Of a stretch of DNA of 64,000 nucleotides, positions 16,586-24,300 are shown one piece after another. The notes below the pieces were generated by a model. That model saw only the letters and a list, made by a program, of their open reading frames with translations. It was not told the origin of the DNA and did not search any database. Numbering within the stretch: position 1 is the first letter of the stretch; each line of letters starts with the position of its first letter. The DNA is from Catenibacillus sp964565805 (lineage in GTDB: Bacteria > Bacillota > Clostridia > Lachnospirales > Lachnospiraceae): the NCBI GenBank assembly GCA_964565805.1, contig CAZMGH010000005.1, forward strand, positions 28,831 to 92,830, given 5' to 3'. Both the position numbers and the translations under genes were made by a program.

Positions 16586-18580
16586 ATGAACAAGCAGGGT
16601 AATTTATCGATTAACAGTGAAAATCTGTTTCCTATTATTAAAAAGTGGCTGTACTCAGATCACGACATTTTCTTCCGTGAGCTGATTTCTAACGGCTGTG
16701 ATGCTGTGACAAAGCTTAGAAAGCTTGAAATCATGGGGGAATATCAGTTTGAGGAAAATGAAAAATTTAAGATCCAGGTCATTGCTAATCCAGATGAGAA
16801 AACATTAAAGTTTATTGATAATGGTATTGGTATGACGGACAGCGAGGTTGAGGAATATATTACTCAGATCGCTTTCTCAGGCGCCGCGGATTTCCTTGAA
16901 AAGTATAAGGATAAGACCAATGAAGACCAGATCATCGGCCATTTTGGTCTTGGTTTTTATTCTGCGTTTATGGTTGCGGATAAGGTTACTATTGAAACTT
17001 TGTCTTGGCAGAAAGATGCAAAACCGGTACACTGGGAGTGCGATGGGGACAGTGAGTATTCCATGAGCGAAGGCTCCCGTACTGAGCGGGGAACAGTGAT
17101 TACGCTGTATCTTAACGAGGACAGTCTGGAATTTGCCAATGAATATAAGGCCAGAGAAGTGATTGAAAAATACTGCTCCTTTATGCCTGTGGAAATTTAT
17201 CTTTCCAAGGAAGGTAAAGAGCCGGAATATGAAACCATTGACGAGGACGATGTAAAGCCTGAGGATACAGTGGTTGAGCATATTGTTGAACCGGCTAAGA
17301 CCGAGGAGCGGGAAAAAGAAGACGGCACAAAGGAAACTGTGGAGATCACACCGGAACGCAAGCGGGCAAAAATTATCCGCAGACCGCAGCTGATGAATGA
17401 TATTCATCCCCTTTGGACAAAGCACCCCAATGACTGTACAGAGGAAGAGTATAAGGAGTTTTACCGGAAGGTATTTATGGATTACAAAGAGCCATTGTTT
17501 TGGATCCATTTAAATATGGATTACCCATTTAACCTGAAAGGTATTTTATACTTCCCGAAAATCAATTATGAGTATGAGTCCATTGAGGGCAAGATCAAGT
17601 TATATAATAACCAGGTATTTATCGCAGATAATATTAAGGAAGTTATTCCAGAGTTCCTTATGTTATTAAAGGGTGTTATCGACTGCCCGGATCTGCCTTT
17701 AAATGTTTCTCGTTCCGCGCTGCAGAATGACGGATTTGTCCGCAAGATTTCGGATTACATTACAAAGAAGGTGGCTGACCGTCTGTCCGGTATGTTTAAG
17801 ACTGACCGGGAAAACTATGAGAAATACTGGGATGATATTAATCCGTTTATTAAGTTTGGCTGCATTAAGGACCAGAAGTTTAATGAAAAGATGAAGGATT
17901 ATATTATCTATAAGAATCTGGAAGGCAAGTATATTACTCTGGATGATTATCTGGAAGCTGCTAAGGAAAAACATGAAAACCAGGTATTTTATGTAACCGA
18001 TGAAGAGCAGCAGTCCCAGTACATTAACATGTTTAAGAAGGAAGGCCTGGATGCGGTTATCCTTAAACATAATATTGACCAGCCGTTTATCTCCAGCCTG
18101 GAGCAGGCTAAGGAAGACGTAAAGTTCAGACGTATTGATACTGATCTGGCAGAAATTTTTAAGGAAGCGCCTACAGAAGAAGAAACCAAGACGCTGGAAG
18201 AGGAAGCTGCTAAGCTGACAGACATTTTCAAAAAGGCCCTCAGCCGTGAAACACTGACGGTAAAGGTAGAAAAATTAAAGGATGCGGATGTATCCTCTAT
18301 GATCACCTTGTCTGAGGACAGCCGCCGTATGCAGGATATGATGAAAATGTACGGTATGGGCGATACCTCCATGTTTGGCGGCGAAGGCGAGGCTCTTGTA
18401 CTTAACGCAAATAATGACCTTGTTCAGTACGTTTTAAATAATCCTGATAGGGAAAATACAGACCTGATTTGCCAGCAGCTTTATGACCTGGCGCTTTTGG
18501 CCCATAAACCGCTTTCCGCAGATGCTTTAACAAAATTTGTAGAGCGGAGCAACAAGATCATGAAGCTTTTAGCAAAATAA
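16586..18580 (+). CDS. htpG: Chaperone HtpG (Hsp90)
   Basis: ATP-dependent molecular chaperone of the Hsp90 family, active as a cytoplasmic dimer. Motifs of the GHKL ATP-binding domain are plain: FFRELISNGCDAVTKLR, DNGIGMTDSEV, IGHFGLGFYSAFMVADKV and GTVITLYL. The middle domain contains the conserved LNVSRSALQND region, and the C-terminal dimerisation domain ends at AKLLAK. The length of 664 aa is in the normal range, with a charged linker near residues 215-255. Three ATGs in a row (16580, 16583, 16586) follow GGAG; 16586 gives the best spacing. The CIRCE site places it under HrcA, unlike Bacillus subtilis htpG which lacks CIRCE control. Confidence 0.95.
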   Translation: MNKQGNLSINSENLFPIIKKWLYSDHDIFFRELISNGCDAVTKLRKLEIMGEYQFEENEKFKIQVIANPDEKTLKFIDNGIGMTDSEVEEYITQIAFSGAADFLEKYKDKTNEDQIIGHFGLGFYSAFMVADKVTIETLSWQKDAKPVHWECDGDSEYSMSEGSRTERGTVITLYLNEDSLEFANEYKAREVIEKYCSFMPVEIYLSKEGKEPEYETIDEDDVKPEDTVVEHIVEPAKTEEREKEDGTKETVEITPERKRAKIIRRPQLMNDIHPLWTKHPNDCTEEEYKEFYRKVFMDYKEPLFWIHLNMDYPFNLKGILYFPKINYEYESIEGKIKLYNNQVFIADNIKEVIPEFLMLLKGVIDCPDLPLNVSRSALQNDGFVRKISDYITKKVADRLSGMFKTDRENYEKYWDDINPFIKFGCIKDQKFNEKMKDYIIYKNLEGKYITLDDYLEAAKEKHENQVFYVTDEEQQSQYINMFKKEGLDAVILKHNIDQPFISSLEQAKEDVKFRRIDTDLAEIFKEAPTEEETKTLEEEAAKLTDIFKKALSRETLTVKVEKLKDADVSSMITLSEDSRRMQDMMKMYGMGDTSMFGGEGEALVLNANNDLVQYVLNNPDRENTDLICQQLYDLALLAHKPLSADALTKFVERSNKIMKLLAK

Positions 18581-18601
18581 AATAGTAATTTTACAATAGT
18601 T

Positions 18602-18634
18602 CAGGACGGAGTGTAAAAAACACTCCGTTCTGTC
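18602..18634. terminator. Bidirectional terminator between htpG and the PHP gene
   Basis: ACGGAGTGT (18606-18614) pairs with ACACTCCGT (18620-18628). The flanks extend the stem, and it lies between convergent genes. Confidence 0.7.
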
Positions 18635-19511
18635 ATTTTCTAGCTTTTTCTTTACAATAATTTTTCTGTATTTCTAGGATCTGAGCAGGAACAAAAAGAT
18701 TTCCCCGGCCCCGGCCGATTTTAATATGAGGCTTATTGGCGCCGTGAAAATCAGAGCCGCCGCTTAAAATCAGGCCGTGTTTTTGGGCCAGTGTTTTCAT
18801 GTGTACAGTATCATGGTCATGATTCATAGAATAATAGGCTTCCAGCCCGTCCAGACCTAGACGGGTCAGATCTGACACGGCGTCCTCCAGCTGGGCCATG
18901 TTCATGCCATAAACAAGAGGATGAGCCAGGATTGCCAGGCCGTTAGCATTGTGGATCAGGTCAATGGCTTCTTTGGGAGAAAGATATTCTCTGGGGACAT
19001 AAAATGCCTTGCCCCGGTCTAAATATTTATCAAAGCCTTCCTGAACAGAAGAAATATACCCTTTATGGAGCATATAGCTGGCGAAATTTGCCCGGGTCAG
19101 GACCCCTCCGCCCTGGTCCGCCTGCAGGGCGCCCATGGTAATATCCATGCCTGCGGCCTGCATTTTTTGAATCATTTTTTCATTGCGTTGATCCCGGTTA
19201 TCCTGAAGCTTTTTTAAGGCCAGCGCGAAGCCTTCACTGTGAAGATCCAGATGAAGCCCCACAAGATGAAGCTCATGATCTTTATAGGAAACAGATAGCT
19301 CAATCCCGGGAATAAACTGAAAATCGGCGGTTTTGTCATGGGCCAGGATGTCTTTTGCCGCCAGGGCGGCCTCTTCCAGCCCGTCCGCTGTATCGTGATC
19401 GGTTAATGCCACTGCGCTTAAGCCTGCCTCATAAGCTTCCAGGACAACCTGACCCGGTGTCAGGGTGCCGTCAGAGGCATTAGAATGTGTATGCAAATCA
19501 ATTGTCTTCAA
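18633..19511 (-). CDS. PHP-domain phosphoesterase
   Basis: A metal-dependent phosphoesterase of the PHP family, related to 3',5'-nucleoside bisphosphate phosphatase/RNase AM. The four PHP motifs are seen: DLHTHSNASDG at residues 5-15, ALTDHDTADGL, FIPGIELSVSY, and AHPLVYGM plus GGSDFHGANKPHIKIG near the C-terminus. The 292-residue length is typical. The gene begins with TTG at 19511, because AAGGAGGT lies six bases before it and no ATG fits. It converges with htpG across the terminator at 18602-18634. A likely job is dephosphorylating pAp or processing short RNA ends; the exact substrate is inferred from the family only. Confidence 0.87.
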   Translation of the reverse strand: MKTIDLHTHSNASDGTLTPGQVVLEAYEAGLSAVALTDHDTADGLEEAALAAKDILAHDKTADFQFIPGIELSVSYKDHELHLVGLHLDLHSEGFALALKKLQDNRDQRNEKMIQKMQAAGMDITMGALQADQGGGVLTRANFASYMLHKGYISSVQEGFDKYLDRGKAFYVPREYLSPKEAIDLIHNANGLAILAHPLVYGMNMAQLEDAVSDLTRLGLDGLEAYYSMNHDHDTVHMKTLAQKHGLILSGGSDFHGANKPHIKIGRGRGNLFVPAQILEIQKNYCKEKARK

Positions 19512-19759
19512 AAGCTTACCTCCTTCTTGACCATCATTTTAAGGCCATAAGGGTATCCCCGAAGCGGGGTTTCCTCCTTTTTGTAACCCTGGCGTTTGCC
19601 GGGAAACTGCTTATACTATAACACATAATTCCTGAAAACGGACATATATTTTATCACAGGGGCAGCATTAGGCGAGATCAGTTAAATAAAGACAGATAGA
19701 GGCCACCTAACTAAAGCCCCTTAAATCCAAAAAAATCCCTTTAAAAAACCAAAATCATG

Positions 19760-19768
19760 TGATATAAT
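19760..19768 (+). promoter_or_regulatory. Extended -10 promoter of the SCIFF transcript
   Basis: TGATATAAT at 19760-19768 is an extended -10; the -35 position holds only TTTAAA. The predicted leader is about 220 nt. Confidence 0.55.
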
Positions 19769-19791
19769 GTCCACGAAGCAATGAGCCGGGC

Positions 19792-19852
19792 GCTGTATGA
19801 AAAAATCAGCCGATGGGAGCTTGCTCACAAGAGGCTGTTTTTTTCATACAGC
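19792..19852 (+). other. Large hairpin in the SCIFF leader
   Basis: GCTGTATGAAAAAATCAGCC (19792-19811) pairs with the stretch 19833-19852, giving nearly 19 base pairs, with an inner GAGC/GCTC stem in the loop. The A-run/T-run composition near the middle means the right arm can also act as a terminator, so it may attenuate transcription. Confidence 0.6.
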
Positions 19853-19853
19853 A

Positions 19854-19966
19854 TCGGGCGAAGCCCGTGACCAGGCGCTGCGCGAAGTCAAGCCCGGCGG
19901 AGCAGCAGAGAGCGGAAACGTCGGGCGAAGCCCGTGACCAAGCGCCGCGAGAAGTCAAGCCTGGCG
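19854..19966 (+). repeat. Imperfect 46-bp direct repeat in the SCIFF leader
   Basis: Copies at 19854-19899 and 19921-19966 both open with TCGGGCGAAGCCCGTGACCA and continue with about five mismatches. Each begins with a small CGGGCGAAGCCCG hairpin. Confidence 0.7.
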
Positions 19967-19996
19967 AAATCATTATTAATTAAAGGAGGAAACGGT

Positions 19997-20140
19997 ATGA
20001 AACGCGTTAAAACATTAACGTCTAAGACTTTAAAAAATACAATGGTTAAAGGTGGCTGCGGTGAGTGCCAGACATCCTGCCAGTCTGCATGTAAAACTTC
20101 ATGTACGGTTGGTAACCAGAGCTGCGAAAATAACAAATAA
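19997..20140 (+). CDS. scfA: SCIFF ranthipeptide precursor
   Basis: Precursor of the SCIFF family (six cysteines in forty-five residues), a RiPP nearly universal in Clostridia. The 47-residue peptide starts MKRVKTLTSKTLKNTMVKGG, the conserved leader, and has six Cys in the core at 21, 24, 28, 32, 36 and 43, alternating with Thr and Ser. In characterised relatives a radical-SAM enzyme links Cys sulfur to a neighbouring residue, giving thioether bridges. The ATG at 19997 follows AAAGGAGG. The maturase gene lies 180 bases downstream across two hairpins. Physiological role in this organism is unknown; a signalling function has been proposed in other Clostridia. Confidence 0.95.
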   Translation: MKRVKTLTSKTLKNTMVKGGCGECQTSCQSACKTSCTVGNQSCENNK

Positions 20141-20177
20141 TATTTCCCCTCAAGGGACCTGAAGGTATACGGTGTGT

Positions 20178-20198
20178 TACTGTTTCCCGTAAACAGTA
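20178..20198 (+). other. Hairpin 1 between peptide and maturase genes
   Basis: TACTGTTT (20178-20185) and AAACAGTA (20191-20198) form a perfect 8-bp stem with a 5-base loop. No T-run follows. Confidence 0.55.
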
Positions 20199-20215
20199 GC
20201 GAATAAAAACTTAAG

Positions 20216-20245
20216 TAAGCAGCGGTGTTACAGCCGCTGCTTATT
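20216..20245 (+). terminator. Hairpin 2 (partial terminator) between peptide and maturase genes
   Basis: TAAGCAGCGG (20216-20225) pairs with CCGCTGCTTA (20234-20243), followed by TT only. It likely reduces read-through so that peptide is made in excess over enzyme, a usual RiPP arrangement. Confidence 0.6.
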
Positions 20246-20320
20246 ATTCGTGGCGCGGTCCGCGCGCAGCTTCGCTGCTTACTGACCGTGCCATTATAAG
20301 AAAAAGTTAGGAGAATTTGT

Positions 20321-21673
20321 GTGATTCATCAGTATAAAAACAACGGCTACAATATTGTTCTGGATGTAAACAGCGGCTCTGTCCATGTGGTGGACGATTT
20401 AGTCTATGATGTGATCGCTTTATATGAGGAATGTTCCAGAGAAGAACTGATCGCCCGTCTGAGCGGACAGTATGAGAAAGAGGATATTGAGGAAGGTCTA
20501 GGCGAGGTAGAGGAATTAAAAGATCAGGGAATGCTTTTTACCGAAGATGTATACAAAGACTATATCATGGATTTTAAAAAGCGTCCCACAGTAGTAAAAG
20601 CGCTGTGCCTGCACATTGCTCATGACTGTAACCTGGCTTGCAAATACTGTTTTGCGGAAGAAGGGGAATATCATGGCCGCAGAGCCTTTATGAGCTATGA
20701 GGTAGGGAAAAAGGCCCTGGATTTCCTTATTGCCAATTCCGGAAATCGTGTGAACCTGGAAGTGGACTTTTTCGGAGGAGAGCCATTAATGAACTTTGAT
20801 GTGGTTAAGCAGCTGGTGGCCTATGGCCGGAGCCAGGAAAAGCTTTGCAACAAAAAGTTCCGCTTTACTTTGACCACCAACGGCGTTCTTTTAAATGACG
20901 ATGTGATGAAATTTGCCAACAAAGAAATGGCTAACGTAGTATTAAGCGTAGACGGCCGCAAGGAAGTGCATGATCACATGCGCCCCTTTAGAAACGGCAC
21001 AGGAAGCTATGATCTGATCATGCCTAAGTTTGTAAAAATGGCTGAAAGCCGAAATCAGACCAACTATTATGTTCGGGGTACCTTTACCCACTATAACACA
21101 GACTTTGCAAAAGATGTGCTCAGCCTGGCAGATATGGGATTTAAGCAGATTTCCGTAGAACCGGTAGTAGCGCCGCCTACAGAGGATTATGCCATTACGC
21201 CGGAAGATGTGCCGGCACTGTGTGAACAGTATGATGAACTGGCTAAGGAAATGATCCGCCGTCACAAAGAAGGACGCGGATTTAATTTCTTCCATTTTAT
21301 GATTGACCTTACCGGCGGTCCATGCGTGGCTAAGCGTCTTTCCGGATGCGGTTCAGGTACTGAATATTTGGCAGTGACCCCATGGGGAGATCTGTATCCC
21401 TGCCACCAGTTTGTGGGCCAGGACGAATTTCTCATGGGAAATGTGGATGATGGTGTGGTGCGCGCCGACATCCGGGATGAATTTAAGCTTTGCAATGTAT
21501 ATGCAAAAGACAAATGCCGTCAGTGCTTTGCCCGCTTTTACTGCAGCGGCGGCTGCGCGGCTAATGCCTATAATTTTAATCACAGCATTACGGATGCCTA
21601 TGACATCGGCTGCGATCTGATGCGCAAAAGAGTTGAGTGCGCAATTATGATCAAAGCTGCATTAAGTTATTAA
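20321..21673 (+). CDS. scfB: SCIFF radical-SAM maturase
   Basis: Radical AdoMet enzyme that forms the thioether bridges in the SCIFF peptide. Residues 1-85 form a RiPP-recognition-like domain that binds the leader. The radical-SAM cluster motif is C103-NLA-C107-KY-C110. The C-terminal SPASM region carries CGSGTEYLAVTPWGDLYPC, then CRQCFARFYCSGGC and DIGCDL, ligands for auxiliary iron-sulfur clusters. The length of 450 aa matches the family. The gene starts with GTG at 20321, preceded by TTAGGAG. It is paired with the precursor gene upstream and followed by two hairpins at 21676-21748. Assignment is strong because both partners are present and complete. Confidence 0.95.
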   Translation: MIHQYKNNGYNIVLDVNSGSVHVVDDLVYDVIALYEECSREELIARLSGQYEKEDIEEGLGEVEELKDQGMLFTEDVYKDYIMDFKKRPTVVKALCLHIAHDCNLACKYCFAEEGEYHGRRAFMSYEVGKKALDFLIANSGNRVNLEVDFFGGEPLMNFDVVKQLVAYGRSQEKLCNKKFRFTLTTNGVLLNDDVMKFANKEMANVVLSVDGRKEVHDHMRPFRNGTGSYDLIMPKFVKMAESRNQTNYYVRGTFTHYNTDFAKDVLSLADMGFKQISVEPVVAPPTEDYAITPEDVPALCEQYDELAKEMIRRHKEGRGFNFFHFMIDLTGGPCVAKRLSGCGSGTEYLAVTPWGDLYPCHQFVGQDEFLMGNVDDGVVRADIRDEFKLCNVYAKDKCRQCFARFYCSGGCAANAYNFNHSITDAYDIGCDLMRKRVECAIMIKAALSY

Positions 21674-21675
21674 CT

Positions 21676-21701
21676 CACGCCCGGGATCATTCCCGGGCGT
21701 G
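21676..21701 (+). terminator. Hairpin after the SCIFF maturase gene
   Basis: CACGCCCGGGA (21676-21686) pairs with TCCCGGGCGTG (21691-21701), 11 bp with a 4-base loop, and no T-run. Confidence 0.55.
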
Positions 21702-21707
21702 TTGAAA

Positions 21708-21748
21708 TTAAAAGTAACCGTTCAGCCTGGCCTAACGGTTACTTTTAA
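21708..21748 (+). terminator. Second terminator before recJ
   Basis: TTAAAAGTAACCGTT (21708-21722) pairs with AACGGTTACTTTTAA (21734-21748); the right arm includes four Ts. It separates the SCIFF unit from recJ. Confidence 0.65.
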
Positions 21749-21768
21749 AGAACGATGGGAGGAATGGA

Positions 21769-23544
21769 ATGAAGGAAAAATGGGTTGTTATTGCAAAAGG
21801 AGCGGATTTTCAGAAAATTGCTGAGGAATTTCACATTAATCCTGTCCTTGCCCGGCTCATTATCAACCGGGATGTGCGGGAGCGGGAAGATATACGAAAA
21901 TATTTACACGGATCAGAACAGGACTTTTATGATCCCCTCCGGTTAAAGGATTTGAAACTGGCGGCGGATATGATCCTGGAGGCGGTTGAGCATAAAGAAA
22001 AGATTGCCATCGCTTCTGACTTTGATGTGGATGGGATCATGTCCGGATTTATCCTTAAAACCGGATTTACACGGATCGGGGCAGATTGTTCCGTTTATAC
22101 ACCGGACCGGGTGGCCGAGGGTTACGGTCTTAACTGCCGCATCGTAGAACAAGCTTATGAGAGCGGCGCCCGCCTCCTTGTCACCTGTGATAATGGCATT
22201 GCTGCCTTTGAAGGGGTGGCCAGGGCAAAGGCTTTGGGTATGAAAGTGATCGTTACAGACCACCACGACATTCCCTTTGAGGAGCAGCCGGATCATACGA
22301 TAAAAACCCTTCGGGTGGACGCGGATGCCATTGTTAATCCTAAGCAGCCGGACTGTCCTTATCCTTTTAAAAAGTTGTGCGGCGCCGGGGTGGCGTTTAA
22401 GCTGATCTGTCATTTATATGACCGGCGCCATGTACCGGCAGAGGAAAAGTCAGCACTTCTGGAGTATACAGCCATTGCCACAGTAGCGGATGTCATGGAT
22501 CTGCAGGACGAGAACCGGATCATTGTAAAGCTTGGGCTGGAACGGGTAAAGCATACGAAAAATGTGGGACTTAAGGCGCTGATCGAAGTGAATTCTTTAA
22601 ATCCCGCCCGTTTAAGCGCTTATCATATTGGCTTTGTCATCGGCCCCTGCTTTAATGCGGCCGGCCGTCTGGATACAGTGAAGATCGCGCAGGATCTTTT
22701 AGAGGAAACAGATGCGGACCGGGCGCTTCAGATTGCCCAGGATCTTAAAGAACTGAATGACAGCCGAAAAAATCTTACAGTAGCCGGATTTGAACAGGCG
22801 GTAGATATTATTGAAAATTCTTCCATTAAGGAGGATAAAGTGCTTTTGGTACTTTTAAAGGACTGCCACGAAAGTCTGGTGGGGATCATTGCCGGAAGGG
22901 TTAAGGAAAAATATCATAAGCCGACCATTGTCTTTACCCAGGTGGAAGATCATAGGATCAAAGGTTCCGGCCGGTCTATTGAAGCGTATAATATGTTTAT
23001 GGAGCTGACCCGGCAGAAGGCTCTTTTAGAGCGGTTTGGCGGCCATCCTATGGCAGCCGGGCTGACCTTAAAGGAGGAGAATCTGGATGTTCTCCGGGAA
23101 AATCTCAACAAGACTACAGCCCTGACCCCAAAGGATCTTATGCCGGTGGTGCGTATAGACGTGCCTATGCCTATCGGCTACGTGACACGGGATTTTATCC
23201 GTCAGCTGGAGCTTTTGGAACCTTTTGGCAAGGGAAATCCCAAGCCGGTGTTTGCGGAAAATCATTTTCGCGTTTTAAGCGCTAGAGTCTTTGGGAAAAA
23301 TCAAAATGTATTAAAAATGACCGTCATGGATGATTACAAAACATCTATGGATGCGGTATATTTTGGGGACATTCCCGCATTTAAGGCATTTATTGAAGAG
23401 GAATTTGGTCCGGAAGAGTGCAGCCGTATGTTTGGAGGAAAGAGTAATCATGTGGAAATCGCCATGACCTACTATCCGGATATAAATGAATATATGGGAA
23501 GAGAATCTATACAAATGGTTGTCACCGGATACTGCCGCATATAA
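21769..23544 (+). CDS. recJ: Single-stranded-DNA exonuclease RecJ
   Basis: 5'-3' exonuclease on single-stranded DNA, used in recombination and repair. It belongs to the DHH phosphoesterase superfamily: motif I ASDFDVDG near residue 85, motif III VTDHHDIP near 165, then the DHHA1 domain with FGGHPMAAGL near 425 and the C-terminal OB-like part. The length is 591 aa, in the normal range. A GGGAGG site precedes the ATG at 21769. It begins a run of same-strand genes (recJ, apt, rel, MBL, hemZ, tcdA) whose first three members are a common Clostridia arrangement. A weak promoter before apt may give the later genes separate control. Confidence 0.93.
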   Translation: MKEKWVVIAKGADFQKIAEEFHINPVLARLIINRDVREREDIRKYLHGSEQDFYDPLRLKDLKLAADMILEAVEHKEKIAIASDFDVDGIMSGFILKTGFTRIGADCSVYTPDRVAEGYGLNCRIVEQAYESGARLLVTCDNGIAAFEGVARAKALGMKVIVTDHHDIPFEEQPDHTIKTLRVDADAIVNPKQPDCPYPFKKLCGAGVAFKLICHLYDRRHVPAEEKSALLEYTAIATVADVMDLQDENRIIVKLGLERVKHTKNVGLKALIEVNSLNPARLSAYHIGFVIGPCFNAAGRLDTVKIAQDLLEETDADRALQIAQDLKELNDSRKNLTVAGFEQAVDIIENSSIKEDKVLLVLLKDCHESLVGIIAGRVKEKYHKPTIVFTQVEDHRIKGSGRSIEAYNMFMELTRQKALLERFGGHPMAAGLTLKEENLDVLRENLNKTTALTPKDLMPVVRIDVPMPIGYVTRDFIRQLELLEPFGKGNPKPVFAENHFRVLSARVFGKNQNVLKMTVMDDYKTSMDAVYFGDIPAFKAFIEEEFGPEECSRMFGGKSNHVEIAMTYYPDINEYMGRESIQMVVTGYCRI

Positions 23545-23575
23545 GAAGTATCTTCCATTTTCAGAATATTTGGTA

Positions 23576-23581
23576 TATAAT
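23576..23581 (+). promoter_or_regulatory. Possible promoter upstream of apt
   Basis: TATAAT at 23576-23581 with a poor -35 (TTCCAT) 17 bases upstream. Low confidence. Confidence 0.3.
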
Positions 23582-23668
23582 AGAGGATAATTTGATGAAA
23601 CCAGGTCGCTGGGAACCCCCCATTTGTGGGACAGACCCGAAAAACACCGAAAAAGGAGCTTAAAACTA

Positions 23669-24193
23669 ATGAAAAAACTTGAAGATTATATTTTAAGCAT
23701 ACCGGACTTTCCGGAAAAAGGTATTATTTTTAGAGATATTACAACAGTGATCCAGGATGCGGATGGACTTCGCCTGGCCATTGATACTATGAGCGGCTTT
23801 TTAGACGGGCAGGATTTTGATGTGGTTGTAGGGCCGGAAGCCAGAGGCTTTATATTCGGTATGCCTATTGCATATAAATTAGGAAAAGGTTTTGTTGTCA
23901 TAAGAAAGAAGGGCAAGCTGCCTAGAAAGACGGTTTCTCAGGAATATGTCCTGGAGTACGGCGCTGCTGAGATAGAGATGCATGTGGATGCCATCAAGCC
24001 CGGACAAAAGGTAGTTCTTGTAGACGATCTTTTAGCTACCGGAGGCACTATGGAGGCCAATATCCGCCTGGTGGAAAAGCTTGGCGGCCAAGTGGTTAAG
24101 GTAATCTTTCTTATTGAACTTGCAGGCCTTAAAGGGCGGAAGCGCCTTGAAGGCTATCCTGTAGAATCCGCAGTGATTTACGAAGGAAAGTAA
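23669..24193 (+). CDS. apt: Adenine phosphoribosyltransferase
   Basis: Salvages adenine to AMP using PRPP. The 174-residue protein shows the type I phosphoribosyltransferase PRPP loop VVLVDDLLATGGTM, the family segment DFPEKGIIFRDITTVIQD, and GPEARGFIFGMPIAYKLG, with a flexible RKKGKLPRKTVSQEY loop. The ATG at 23669 is preceded by AAAGGAGC; the longer frame to 23624 has no ribosome site. It sits between recJ and the ppGpp synthetase/hydrolase gene, a conserved order in Firmicutes. It may share a transcript with recJ. Confidence 0.95.
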   Translation: MKKLEDYILSIPDFPEKGIIFRDITTVIQDADGLRLAIDTMSGFLDGQDFDVVVGPEARGFIFGMPIAYKLGKGFVVIRKKGKLPRKTVSQEYVLEYGAAEIEMHVDAIKPGQKVVLVDDLLATGGTMEANIRLVEKLGGQVVKVIFLIELAGLKGRKRLEGYPVESAVIYEGK

Positions 24194-24300
24194 GGCAGTT
24201 GACGGCCCGGCATTTTTCTGCGTCTCTGGCAGAAAATCTTCACGGCAAACGTCAGGATCATTTTCCTGTTTGCCCAGAACTAAAAGAAAGTGGTGAGAAC

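Noticed and set aside
19854..19966. CRISPR-like repeat pair
   Set aside because: Only two copies, with mismatches, and no cas genes; nothing else in the window resembles a CRISPR array.
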